Assembly (NCBI GenBank): GCA_041394285.1
Contig: JAWKIL010000004.1
Coordinates: 248,001-312,000 of the forward strand
Length of the DNA: 64,000 nucleotides
From: CADEDH01 sp041394285
GTDB taxonomy: Bacteria > Actinomycetota > Acidimicrobiia > Acidimicrobiales > SZUA-35
Direction of reading: 5' to 3'
The notes below the pieces were generated by a model that saw nothing but the letters and a program-made list of their open reading frames with translations, made no database searches and had not been told where the DNA came from. This document shows positions 49,536 to 57,438 of this stretch, piece by piece. The translations under genes and the position numbers were made by a program. Position 1 is the first letter of the stretch; the number at the start of each line of letters is the position of its first letter.

Positions 49536-50321
49536 TCAGCCGTGGGTTGACAGGCCGCCGTCCACCGGGATCCACGCCCCGGTGAGGAAGGCGCCGGCCC
49601 GGCTGGCCAGGAAGATCGTGGCCCCGGCGACGTCCTCCGGCGTCCCGATCCGCTTGCGGGGCACGCGCTTGGCGATCCGGGCCCGGGAGTCGGGGTCGTC
49701 GAGCAGGTAGCCCATCATCTTGGAGCGGAACGGCCCGGGGGCGATCGTGTTGACCGTGATGTTGTCGGCGGCCACGTTGTGGGCCAGGTGGCGGGCCATC
49801 ATGTGCACCGCCGCCTTGGACCCCGAGTAGGAGAAGTTGTCGCCGATCGGCACCACCACGCCGTCGATCGAGCCGATCATGATCACCCGGGCCGGGTCGT
49901 CCTCGGTGGCCACCGCCTTGAGCTGGGGCAGCAGGGCCTGAGTGAGCATGAACGGGGCCTTCACGTTGATGGCCAGCACCTTGTCGAACCCCGACCCCGG
50001 GAACTCGCCCAGCGGTGCCCCCCAGGCCGCCCCGGCGTTGTTGACCAGGATGTGCAGCCCGCCGGGCTCGGCGGCGGTGAAGGCGTCGACGAAACCGGCC
50101 AGGCCCTCGTCGGTGGACAGGTCGGCCGGGATGGCGATGCAGGTGCCCAGCTTCGACAGCTCGGCTGCCGCCGGCTCCAGCTCCTGGGACTTGCGGGAGG
50201 TGATGTAGGTCTTCACCCCGTTTCGCACCAGACCCTCGGCGATCATGTAGCCGATGCCCCGGCTGCCGCCGGTCACGATCGCCGTCTTGCCCTCGACGCT
50301 GAACAACTCGCTGATCAACAT
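49536..50321 (-). CDS. Short-chain dehydrogenase/reductase
   Basis: A 261-residue classical SDR: TGGSRGIGYMIAEGL (about 18), NNAGAAWG (about 92), the Ser/Tyr/Lys set in MIGSIDGVVVPIGDNFSYSGSKAA and C-terminal VDGG. It may act on the product of the divergent HpaB-type monooxygenase. ATG 50321 is preferred because a TAGCTT hexamer lies 7 bases upstream; ATG 50348 is also in frame. Substrate unknown. Confidence 0.88.
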   Translation of the reverse strand: MLISELFSVEGKTAIVTGGSRGIGYMIAEGLVRNGVKTYITSRKSQELEPAAAELSKLGTCIAIPADLSTDEGLAGFVDAFTAAEPGGLHILVNNAGAAWGAPLGEFPGSGFDKVLAINVKAPFMLTQALLPQLKAVATEDDPARVIMIGSIDGVVVPIGDNFSYSGSKAAVHMMARHLAHNVAADNITVNTIAPGPFRSKMMGYLLDDPDSRARIAKRVPRKRIGTPEDVAGATIFLASRAGAFLTGAWIPVDGGLSTHG

Positions 50322-50328
50322 GGCTCGA

Positions 50329-50334
50329 AAGCTA
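50329..50334 (-). promoter_or_regulatory. Leaderless -10 hexamer TAGCTT for the SDR gene
   Basis: TAGCTT on the minus strand ends 7 bases before ATG 50321. Confidence 0.5.
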
Positions 50335-50418
50335 CCGGCCGTGACCATCCGGCGCCCGTTCGCCGTGCTGTTGGGCCTCCGGCCACAATGGTCCCCTCAA
50401 CCACCGGGAGGAGACGCC

Positions 50419-52005
50419 ATGGGGGCGCGAGACGGCAAGGCCTATCGGGAGTCGCTGGCGGCCAACCAGCCGACGGTGTACCTGAACGGCCGACGGGTCG
50501 ACGACATCATGACCGAGCCCGTGTTCGAGGGCCCGATCAACTCGATCGCCGAGCAGTACGACCTCCAGCTCGATCCCCGCTACCGCGACGTGATGACCTG
50601 GGTCGATCCCGACGACGGCGTGCGCTACTCGTCGTCGTTCCTGATCCCCTGGGAACGGGAGCAGCTGGTGCAGCGGCGCCAGCACTTCAAGCTCCGGGCC
50701 GACCACAACTTCGGCTTCATGGGCCGGGCCCCGGACTTCATGAATGCCATCGTCACCGACTTCTTCCTCCTGCGCGACCTGTTCGCCCGGGCCGACCAGC
50801 GCTACGCCGACAACATGGCCGCCTACTACCACAAGGTGCGCAGCGACGATCTGTTCCTCACCCACATGCTGGTGAACCCCCAGGTCGACCGGTCGAAGCA
50901 GTCGGCCAACCAGGAAGACCCGTTCACCCACCTGGGCCGGGTGCGGGCCACCGACGAGGGGATCGTCGTGCGGGGAGCCAAGATGCTGGGCACGATGGCG
51001 CCCCTGTGCGAGGAGGTGCTGGTCTTCCCCTACGGCGGCATCACCCCGGGCGACGAGGCCTACGCCCTGGCCTTCAGCCTCCCCACCAACGCCCCCGGGC
51101 TCACCTTCATCTGCCGGGAGACGGTGGCCCCCGGGCCCCGGAGCCGGTTCGACCACCCCCTGTCGAGCCGGTTCGAGGAGATGGACTGCATCGCCGTGTT
51201 CGACGACGTGCTCGTGCCCTGGGACCGGGTGCTGGTGGACGGGGCCGACGACACGGCCCGCGAGATCTGCAACCAGCTCCGCCCCCGGGACGGCACGGTG
51301 GCGGTGCAGACGGCGAGCCGGATGCTGGCCAACCTGGAGTTCCTCACCGGGCTGGCCATGCGGGTGGCCGACACCACGGCGGTGGACAGCTTCCTCCACG
51401 TGCAGGAGAAGCTGGGCGAGATGGTGATCGAGCTGGAGCTGTTCCGGGCCGCCTACTACGGGGGCGAGGCCATGGCCCGCCAGAACCCGAACGGGGTGTG
51501 GTCGGTCCACCAGCCGGCGGTGGCGGCGGCCAACCTCAAGGCGGCCCGCTTGTTCCCCCGCCTGATCGAGATCATCGAGACCCTGGCCGGCGGCGGGTTC
51601 TTCTACGCGCCGAGCGAGGCCGACCTGGCCAACCCCGAGATCCGCCCCTTCCTCGACACCTACGTGAAGGGCCGCCCCGGCATCTCGGCCGAGGAGCGCA
51701 TCGCCGTGTTCAAGCTGGCGTGGGACGTGTGCGGCGACGGCTTCGGGTCCCGCATGAACCAGTACGCCAAGTTCTACTCGGGCGACCCGATCCGCAACTG
51801 GGCTGGGTTCTTCCTCGGCTACCCCTACCGGGGGCCGCTGCTGGCGTCGGTCGACCGGGCGCTGGGCCGCAACGGCGACGATCTCGACATCCCGATCTCC
51901 CCCGCCGACCCGACCGACCGGGATCCGGTCCGGCCCGACGCCGCCCGCCTGGCCGGCACCTACCCGGCCCGACCACCGGACCCCGGGGCGGCGACGACCC
52001 GATAA
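50419..52005 (+). CDS. HpaB-type flavin-dependent monooxygenase
   Basis: A 528-residue protein of the 4-hydroxyphenylacetate 3-monooxygenase large-subunit family. Typical stretches are YRESLAANQPTVYLNGRRVDD, RRQHFKLRADHNFGFMGRAPDF, FTHLGRVRATDEGIVVRGAKMLGT and FDDVLVPWDRVLV. These enzymes hydroxylate phenols using FADH2 supplied by a separate reductase (HpaC), which is not next to this gene. GGGAGGAG lies 6 bases before ATG 50419; the longer open frame runs into the promoter of the divergent SDR gene and is not coding. A 51-bp palindrome lies just after its stop. Confidence 0.88.
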   Translation: MGARDGKAYRESLAANQPTVYLNGRRVDDIMTEPVFEGPINSIAEQYDLQLDPRYRDVMTWVDPDDGVRYSSSFLIPWEREQLVQRRQHFKLRADHNFGFMGRAPDFMNAIVTDFFLLRDLFARADQRYADNMAAYYHKVRSDDLFLTHMLVNPQVDRSKQSANQEDPFTHLGRVRATDEGIVVRGAKMLGTMAPLCEEVLVFPYGGITPGDEAYALAFSLPTNAPGLTFICRETVAPGPRSRFDHPLSSRFEEMDCIAVFDDVLVPWDRVLVDGADDTAREICNQLRPRDGTVAVQTASRMLANLEFLTGLAMRVADTTAVDSFLHVQEKLGEMVIELELFRAAYYGGEAMARQNPNGVWSVHQPAVAAANLKAARLFPRLIEIIETLAGGGFFYAPSEADLANPEIRPFLDTYVKGRPGISAEERIAVFKLAWDVCGDGFGSRMNQYAKFYSGDPIRNWAGFFLGYPYRGPLLASVDRALGRNGDDLDIPISPADPTDRDPVRPDAARLAGTYPARPPDPGAATTR

Positions 52006-52019
52006 TCGCGCCCTCCGCC

Positions 52020-52070
52020 CGAACTTCGTCGCGAATTGCCGCCTCTGCCGGCAGTTCGCGACACGGTTCG
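52020..52070. repeat. Palindromic repeat element, copy 1
   Basis: A 51-bp imperfect palindrome. Arms of 22 bases (CGAAC..GTCGCGAA.TGCCG) match at 18 positions around a 7-base core CCTCTGC. It lies between the HpaB-type gene and the amidohydrolase gene. A related element in the opposite orientation lies at 53866-53918, beyond the amidohydrolase gene. Confidence 0.75.
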
Positions 52071-52111
52071 ACGCCGGGGCGCGGTTTTCGGCACCGGCAG
52101 GCGGGGGCGGA

Positions 52112-52117
52112 TAGCGT
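52112..52117 (+). promoter_or_regulatory. Leaderless -10 hexamer TAGCGT for the YtcJ-type gene
   Basis: TAGCGT ends 9 bases before ATG 52127. Confidence 0.45.
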
Positions 52118-52126
52118 CGGCCGGCG

Positions 52127-53842
52127 ATGGCTCAGCTCCTGCACAACGCCACGGTCCACACGCTCGACGGCGCCGGCGCCCCGCCGGCCGACGCCCTGCT
52201 GATCGGCGACGACGGGCGGATCACCGCCGTCGGCCGCCTGGCCGACGTGAACACCCACCCGGCGGCGGCCGGGGCCGACCGGTTGGACCTCGACGGGGCC
52301 GTGGTCCTGCCCGGCCTGATAGACACCCACCCCCACGTGCTCCACTTCGGGGCCCGGGAGCGGGCCGTGCTCGACATCACCGACTGCACCACCCACGCCG
52401 ACATCGTGGAGCGCATCCGGGCCCGGGCCGCCGTGACCCCGCCCGGCGAGTGGATCGTCACCACCCCGGTGGGCGAGCCCCACTACTTCCTGCGCCGCTC
52501 GTACCTCGACCTGGCCGAACGCACCCTGCCCGACCGCCGGGTGCTCGATCGGGCCACCACCGACCATCCCGTCCACATCGAGGCCTGGGCCCCCCGCACC
52601 CCGAACGTGGCCGCCTTCAACACCGCCGGCCTGCGCCGGTGCCGGCTCACCGACACCCTGCCCGACCGGGTGTGCGACGTGATCTTCGACCGCTTCGACG
52701 ACGGCTCGCTGTCGGGCATCGTGCGGGGAGCGGTGAACAACTACTACTGCTTCGACCCGTTCTGGGTGCAGGTGCGGGGCCACCTGCCGGGCCCCGCCAC
52801 CTGGGAGCTGCACGACGCCACCGTGGCCGAGATGGCGGCCTACAACGCACGGGGCGTGACCACCGGGTTCGACGGCCACAACATGAGCCCCGGCCACATC
52901 CAGGCCTGGCGCGACCTGCGGGCCGACGGGCGGATGACCATGCGGATGCTGTGTGCGGTGGAGGGCGAGGGGTTCGCCTACCCGCCGTGGCAGCCCCTGA
53001 CCCTGCCCCAGTACCAGGCCAACCTGGAGCTGGGCGGATCGATGGTGGGCCTCGACGACGACCTGCTCCGGGTGTCGGGCGTGACCTGGGGCCAGGCCGG
53101 GCCGTGCTGGCCCGGCGGCATCCGCATGCACGACCCGTACCAGGGTCCGTTCGGGGAGCAGACCCGGGGCATGACCTTCCTGTCCGAGGAGAAGCTGCGG
53201 GCCTTCGTGGCCTTCTGCCTGGGCGAGCGGGTGCAGGCCAACTTCGTGACCTCCGGCTACCGGGACCACGACGACATCCTGGGCGAGCTGGCCCGTATCG
53301 GCGGCCCGGACGTCGTGCGACGCACCGCCGAGGACACGAACTGGCTCGTCCAGCACGCCATCCTCATCACCGAGGCCCAGGCCGTGGCCTACCGCGACCT
53401 CGGCTTCGCCCTCACCACCTGCATGGGGTTCTCGGCGGCCAAGGGCGACCTCTACGGCGAGCGCATCGGCCCGTGGGTGTGGCAGGACCAGGTGCCGCTG
53501 GCCCGCCTGCTGCGGGTGGGCCTCACCGTGGGCTGCGGCACCGACTGGGGGCCGAAGAACCCGTGGGAGAACATGGTCCTGGCCCAGACGCACGAGTTCT
53601 GGGGGTCGGGCCGGCGCAACGACGGGCCCGACCACGCCGTCGACCGGGCCACCGCCGTGGCCCTGTGGACCCGGGAGGCGGCCAAGGTGCTGGCCTGGGA
53701 GGGCATCGGCACCCTGGCCCCCGGCCACTGGGCCGACGTGATCGCCGTCGACCGCGACCCCCTCACCTGCAGCCTCGACGACCTGGCCGACACCCAGGTG
53801 CAGCGCACCTGGCTCGCCGGCCGGGTCGTCCACCAGGCCTGA
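52127..53842 (+). CDS. YtcJ-type amidohydrolase (amidohydrolase family 3)
   Basis: A 571-residue metal-dependent hydrolase: N-terminal beta-sandwich (MAQLLHNATVHTLDGAG), metal motif LPGLIDTHPHV near 64-74, a TIM barrel, and the closing EGIGTLAPGHWADVIAVDRDP. Relatives include N-substituted formamide deformylase and YtcJ-like enzymes acting on amides. Two oppositely oriented palindromes flank the gene (52020-52070 and 53866-53918), so the gene with its own promoter forms a bracketed unit. No transposase is present. Confidence 0.85.
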   Translation: MAQLLHNATVHTLDGAGAPPADALLIGDDGRITAVGRLADVNTHPAAAGADRLDLDGAVVLPGLIDTHPHVLHFGARERAVLDITDCTTHADIVERIRARAAVTPPGEWIVTTPVGEPHYFLRRSYLDLAERTLPDRRVLDRATTDHPVHIEAWAPRTPNVAAFNTAGLRRCRLTDTLPDRVCDVIFDRFDDGSLSGIVRGAVNNYYCFDPFWVQVRGHLPGPATWELHDATVAEMAAYNARGVTTGFDGHNMSPGHIQAWRDLRADGRMTMRMLCAVEGEGFAYPPWQPLTLPQYQANLELGGSMVGLDDDLLRVSGVTWGQAGPCWPGGIRMHDPYQGPFGEQTRGMTFLSEEKLRAFVAFCLGERVQANFVTSGYRDHDDILGELARIGGPDVVRRTAEDTNWLVQHAILITEAQAVAYRDLGFALTTCMGFSAAKGDLYGERIGPWVWQDQVPLARLLRVGLTVGCGTDWGPKNPWENMVLAQTHEFWGSGRRNDGPDHAVDRATAVALWTREAAKVLAWEGIGTLAPGHWADVIAVDRDPLTCSLDDLADTQVQRTWLAGRVVHQA

Positions 53843-53865
53843 AGACCGAAAACCGCGACACGCCG

Positions 53866-53918
53866 CCGAACTTCGTCGAGAAATGCCGGCAGAGGCGGCA
53901 TTTGTCGACAAAGTTCGG
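53866..53918. repeat. Palindromic repeat element, copy 2, inverted relative to copy 1
   Basis: A 53-bp palindrome with 23-base arms (CCGAACTT.GTCGA.AAATGCCG) matching at 21 positions around the core GCAGAGG, the reverse complement of the core of copy 1. It lies 24 bases after the YtcJ-type gene and 21 bases before the end of the convergent epoxide hydrolase gene. It could also serve as a two-way terminator. Confidence 0.8.
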
Positions 53919-53938
53919 CCCGGAGGCCCGGGCGGCGC

Positions 53939-55105
53939 CTACCGCAGAGGCCGGAAGAACTCCCGCATCTCGGTGATGATGGCGTCGGGGCGCTCGGCCG
54001 GGGCGAAGTGGCCGCCCCGGTCGAACACGCTCCAGCGGCGCAGGTCGGTGGCCCGCTCGGCCACCGACCGGGGCACGAACATCAGCTCCTTGGCGAACAC
54101 CCCGAACCCGGTGGGGGCGTCGATCACCCGCTCCCGGTCGTGCACGGTGCCGGCCGGCTTGGTGAACTGCTCGGCGTAGAGCCGGATCGACGAGGCGAAC
54201 GAGGTGTTGAACCAGTACAGCGACGACAGCGTGCACAGGTCGTCGCGCCCGAACACCTCCAGCGGGTCGCCGTCGCACCACAGGTCCCGCCGGTGCCACA
54301 GCCAGGCTCCGAGCCCGGCCGGGGAGTCGGCCATGGCGTAGGAGAACGTCTGGGGATCGCGGCGGTGGACGGCCACGTGGGCCTCGGTGACCCGGCGGGC
54401 TTCGTCGGCCCGGGTCAGCATCCACTGCTCGTCGGGGGCGAAGTCGGACGGCTTGGGGGCCCGCTTGCCGAACATGCCGGGGATCACGGGCAGGGTGAGG
54501 TACACCCCGATCAGCGACTCGGGATGGGCGTGGCCCAGCCAACCGGTGATGATGGCGCCCCAGTCGCCCCCTTCGGCCCCGAACCGCTCGAACCCGAGCA
54601 CCTCTGTCATGAGCTTCACCCACAGCTGGGCGATGCGGGCCACGTCGACCCCGGTGGTGGTGAGCGGCACCGACAGCCCGTAGCCGGGCAGCGACGGCAC
54701 GATCACCTCGAAGGCGTCGGCCGGATCGCCGCCGTGGGCGCCGGGGTCGGCCAGGGCGTCGACCACCTGGTGCAGGTCCCAGAACGTCCACGGCCAGCCG
54801 TGGGTGAGCACCAGCGGCATGGGGTTCGGGCCCTTGCCCGGCACCCGTTGGAAGTGGATGGGGATGCCGTCGATCGAGACCTTGTAGTGGTCGTAGGCGT
54901 TCATCTGGGCCTCGACGGCCCGCCAGTCGTAGGTGTCGGCCCAGTAGCCCACCAGGTCGCCCATCCATTCCCGGGTGGCCCCGTAGCGGCCGCCGGGGTT
55001 GCCCGGATCGGCCGGCCACCGGGTGCGGTGGAGGCGTTCCCGCAGGTCGTCGAGCTCCGACTGGGGGATGGCGATCTCGAACGGTTCCGGCGTCGGCGCA
55101 GTCAT
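53939..55105 (-). CDS. Epoxide hydrolase (EHN N-terminal, alpha/beta hydrolase)
   Basis: A 388-residue protein with an EHN domain (FEIAIPQSELDDLRERLHRTRWP) and an alpha/beta-hydrolase core. Oxyanion motif is THGWPWTFWD, nucleophile Asp in GAEGGDWGAII, and catalytic His in RGGHFAPAERPDA. The fold resembles microsomal-type epoxide hydrolases, which open epoxides to diols. ATG 55105 is used; GTG 55123 directly abuts the stop of the kinase gene upstream and is an alternative. It follows that gene closely on the same strand, so the two may be co-transcribed. Confidence 0.88.
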   Translation of the reverse strand: MTAPTPEPFEIAIPQSELDDLRERLHRTRWPADPGNPGGRYGATREWMGDLVGYWADTYDWRAVEAQMNAYDHYKVSIDGIPIHFQRVPGKGPNPMPLVLTHGWPWTFWDLHQVVDALADPGAHGGDPADAFEVIVPSLPGYGLSVPLTTTGVDVARIAQLWVKLMTEVLGFERFGAEGGDWGAIITGWLGHAHPESLIGVYLTLPVIPGMFGKRAPKPSDFAPDEQWMLTRADEARRVTEAHVAVHRRDPQTFSYAMADSPAGLGAWLWHRRDLWCDGDPLEVFGRDDLCTLSSLYWFNTSFASSIRLYAEQFTKPAGTVHDRERVIDAPTGFGVFAKELMFVPRSVAERATDLRRWSVFDRGGHFAPAERPDAIITEMREFFRPLR

Positions 55106-55123
55106 GGCGCCATTCTTGAGCAC

Positions 55124-56038
55124 TCAGAGATACGGGGCCAGCGCAGCGGCGGTGGGCATGCCGGTGCGGGCCCCGGCGGCGGTGACCGACAGCGACGCCG
55201 CCGCCACCGCGGTGGCGGCCGCCGCCCCCAGGTCGGCCCCGGCGGCCAGCCGGGCCGCCAGCACGCCGGTGAACGTGTCGCCGGCCCCGGTGGTGTCGAC
55301 CACCTCCACGGGATGGGCGGGCAGGGTCTCGGTGGTGCCGTCGGGCTGGGCAACGAGGCAGCCGTCGCCCCCCAGCGTCACCACCACCGGCGCCCCGGTT
55401 CGGCGGGCCAGCGTCGCCGCCCGTTCTTCCGCCGTGTCGCCGTCCGGTGCGAGCTGGCCCAGCTCGGTGGCGTTGGGGGTGAGGATCACGCCAGCCAGGT
55501 CGCCGGCGGCCAGGGCCGTCACCACCTCGGGGGTCACCGGGGCCGGATTGAGGATGCAGGGCACGCCGGCGGTCACCGCCGGGGTCACGGCGGCCAGCGC
55601 CACCGGGCCCGGGATCTCGGTGCTGACCACCACACAGCCGGCGCCGGCCAACCGCTCCCCCAGCGCCGCTGTGACGTGCTCCGCCGGAAGGGCGCCGTTG
55701 GCTCCCGGCCCCAGCGCGATCAGGTTCTCCCCCCGCCCGTCGACCAGGATCAGGGCCACGCCGGTGGACTGGTCGGCCAGCACGGCCACCCCCGAACAGT
55801 CGACGCCGTCGGCCCGCAGGCCGTCCAGCGCGCCGTCGCCGTGGGCGTCGGCTCCCACCGCCGCCACCAGAGCCACGGGGGCGCCGGCCCGGGCCGCGGC
55901 CACCGCCGCATTGGCCCCCTTGCCCCCGCCGAACGTGCGCAGCCCGTCGCCGGCCACGGTCTCCCCCGGGGCCGGCAGGCGGGCCAGGCCGCCCACCACC
56001 AGGTCGACGTTGACGGCGCCGACCACCAGCACCAGCAC
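55124..56038 (-). CDS. PfkB-family sugar kinase (ribokinase-like)
   Basis: A 304-residue kinase with the first PfkB motif FGGGKGANAAVAAARAG (about 36-52) and the second, DTTGAGDTFTGVLAARLA, holding the catalytic Asp near 252-255. The start MLVLVVGAVNVDLVV and TPNATEL are typical of ribokinases. It phosphorylates a sugar or nucleoside with ATP. GTG 56038 follows the GntR gene by 3 bases, so the regulator and kinase are in one operon; a sugar-responsive regulator is likely. Confidence 0.87.
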   Translation of the reverse strand: MLVLVVGAVNVDLVVGGLARLPAPGETVAGDGLRTFGGGKGANAAVAAARAGAPVALVAAVGADAHGDGALDGLRADGVDCSGVAVLADQSTGVALILVDGRGENLIALGPGANGALPAEHVTAALGERLAGAGCVVVSTEIPGPVALAAVTPAVTAGVPCILNPAPVTPEVVTALAAGDLAGVILTPNATELGQLAPDGDTAEERAATLARRTGAPVVVTLGGDGCLVAQPDGTTETLPAHPVEVVDTTGAGDTFTGVLAARLAAGADLGAAAATAVAAASLSVTAAGARTGMPTAAALAPYL

Positions 56039-56041
56039 GGG

Positions 56042-56803
56042 TCAGGCCCGGGCGGGGCGCAGCGAGCTGCGGGCGCCGGTTGACCAGTCGGTCACGAACC
56101 GGTAGCGGTCACCCCGGATGATCGTGGTGCGCCACTCCACCGGGCGCCCGTCGCGGCAGCCCAGGCGCTCGAGGAAGAAGGCGGCGTCGCCCTTGCGCAG
56201 CCCGAGGCGGGCCCGGTCGGCCGGCGAGGGGATGATCGGGGTCAACCGCTCCCATCCCTGGTTGGGGACGGGGGAGCCGATCTTGGCCAGCTCGGCGTAG
56301 AGGGCGGTGCGGGTCCAGTCCACGGTGAGCAGGGGCGCGGCGATCTCGTAGGGCAGCCAGGCCCGATCCAGGGCCAGGGGCTCGTCGCCGGCCAGACGGA
56401 CCCGGGCCAGCAGCACCAGCTCCGCCGTCTCCGGCAGCTCCAGGTGCATGGCGGCCACCGGATCGTTCACGATCCCGAGGTCGATCACCTCGCTCGTCTG
56501 CACCACCCCGGCCGACTCGACCGACTCGAACAGGCTGTACAGGGTGCCGAGCGATTGTTCGAACTCGGCCTTGTTGACCACGGTGCCCCGGCCCCGCTCC
56601 CGCTTCAGCAGGCCCGTCTTGTTCAGGTGGCGCACCGCTTCCCGCACGGTATGCCGCGACACCCGGTAGCCCTCGGTGAGCTCCAGATCGGTGGGGAACT
56701 GCCCGTCGTCGAACTCTCCGGAGTCGAGCCGGCGGCGCAGATCGGCTTCCAGCTGCGCCCACAGCGGCATGGGGCTGGTCCGATCGAGCGGCTGTATGGT
56801 CAT
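56042..56803 (-). CDS. GntR-family regulator with UTRA ligand domain (HutC subfamily)
   Basis: A 253-residue regulator. The winged helix is PLWAQLEADLRRRL with GYRVSRHTVREAVRHLNKTG and the wing KRERGRGTVVNK; the UTRA domain begins near residue 85 and ends RDGRPVEWRTTIIRGDRYRF. HutC-type proteins are repressors released by sugars, amino sugars or histidine products. ATG 56803 is preferred over a start 12 codons upstream, with AGGA in position. The palindrome GTACAAAGTAC (56834-56844) upstream is a likely autoregulatory operator. It is cotranscribed with the PfkB kinase. Confidence 0.88.
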   Translation of the reverse strand: MTIQPLDRTSPMPLWAQLEADLRRRLDSGEFDDGQFPTDLELTEGYRVSRHTVREAVRHLNKTGLLKRERGRGTVVNKAEFEQSLGTLYSLFESVESAGVVQTSEVIDLGIVNDPVAAMHLELPETAELVLLARVRLAGDEPLALDRAWLPYEIAAPLLTVDWTRTALYAELAKIGSPVPNQGWERLTPIIPSPADRARLGLRKGDAAFFLERLGCRDGRPVEWRTTIIRGDRYRFVTDWSTGARSSLRPARA

Positions 56804-56833
56804 CGGTGCGTTCCTGTCGACGGGTGCAGATCC

Positions 56834-56844
56834 GTACAAAGTAC
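56834..56844. promoter_or_regulatory. Candidate GntR operator
   Basis: GTACAAAGTAC is a palindrome with GTAC arms, 31 bases upstream of the GntR start and between divergent genes. A near-identical GTACAAAGGTAC lies in the sqr promoter at 30611-30622. Confidence 0.4.
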
Positions 56845-56909
56845 CATATCAACCAAATTGTCTGGCCTACCACATCGAGGGCCGACATCGTTCCCGCAGG
56901 AGGTCGTCG

Positions 56910-57416
56910 ATGGAGCACGCCGACAAGGTCCACGCCGACAAGATCGAGGTCGTGGTCGAGATCCCCAAGGGGTCACGCAACAAGTACGAGATCGACCACG
57001 ACACCGGAGCCCTGTGGCTCGACCGTCACCTGTTCACCGCCACCACCTACCCCGCCGACTACGGCTTCGTCCCCCACACCCTGGCCGAGGACGGCGACCC
57101 GCTCGACGTGCTGGTGCTGCTCGACGAGCCCACGGTGCCCGGTTGCCACATGTGGGCCCGCCCCATCGGGGTGTTCTGGATGTCCGACGAGAAGGGCCCC
57201 GACGCCAAGCTGCTGGCCGTACCGGCCGGCGATCCCCGGTGGGCCCACATCACCGATCTGGCCGACGTCGGCCCCCACCTGCTGGAGGAGATCCGGCACT
57301 TCTTCGAGGTCTACAAGGCGCTGGAGCCGGCCAAGGGCACCGAGATCAGCCACTGGGACGGGGCCGACGTCGCCTGGCAGGAGATCCAGGCCGCCACCGA
57401 GCGCTACCCCGGCTGA
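56910..57416 (+). CDS. ppa: Inorganic pyrophosphatase
   Basis: A 168-residue family I pyrophosphatase. IPKGSRNKYEIDHDTGALWLDR, YPADYGFVPHTLAEDGDPLDVLVL (quoted in parts: YPADYGFVPHTL and DGDPLDVLVL) with the catalytic Asp cluster, and DVGPHLLEEIRHFFEVYK are conserved throughout. It hydrolyses pyrophosphate and drives biosynthesis in the cytoplasm. AGGAGG lies 6 bases before ATG 56910. Length and motifs are normal. Confidence 0.95.
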   Translation: MEHADKVHADKIEVVVEIPKGSRNKYEIDHDTGALWLDRHLFTATTYPADYGFVPHTLAEDGDPLDVLVLLDEPTVPGCHMWARPIGVFWMSDEKGPDAKLLAVPAGDPRWAHITDLADVGPHLLEEIRHFFEVYKALEPAKGTEISHWDGADVAWQEIQAATERYPG

Positions 57417-57438
57417 CGCCGCCGGCCACGGCGCCGGC

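Noticed and set aside
52127..53842. Complete insertion sequence bounded by the two palindromes
   Set aside because: The only gene between them is a metabolic amidohydrolase; no transposase or target-site duplication is visible. It is kept only as a possible non-autonomous unit.
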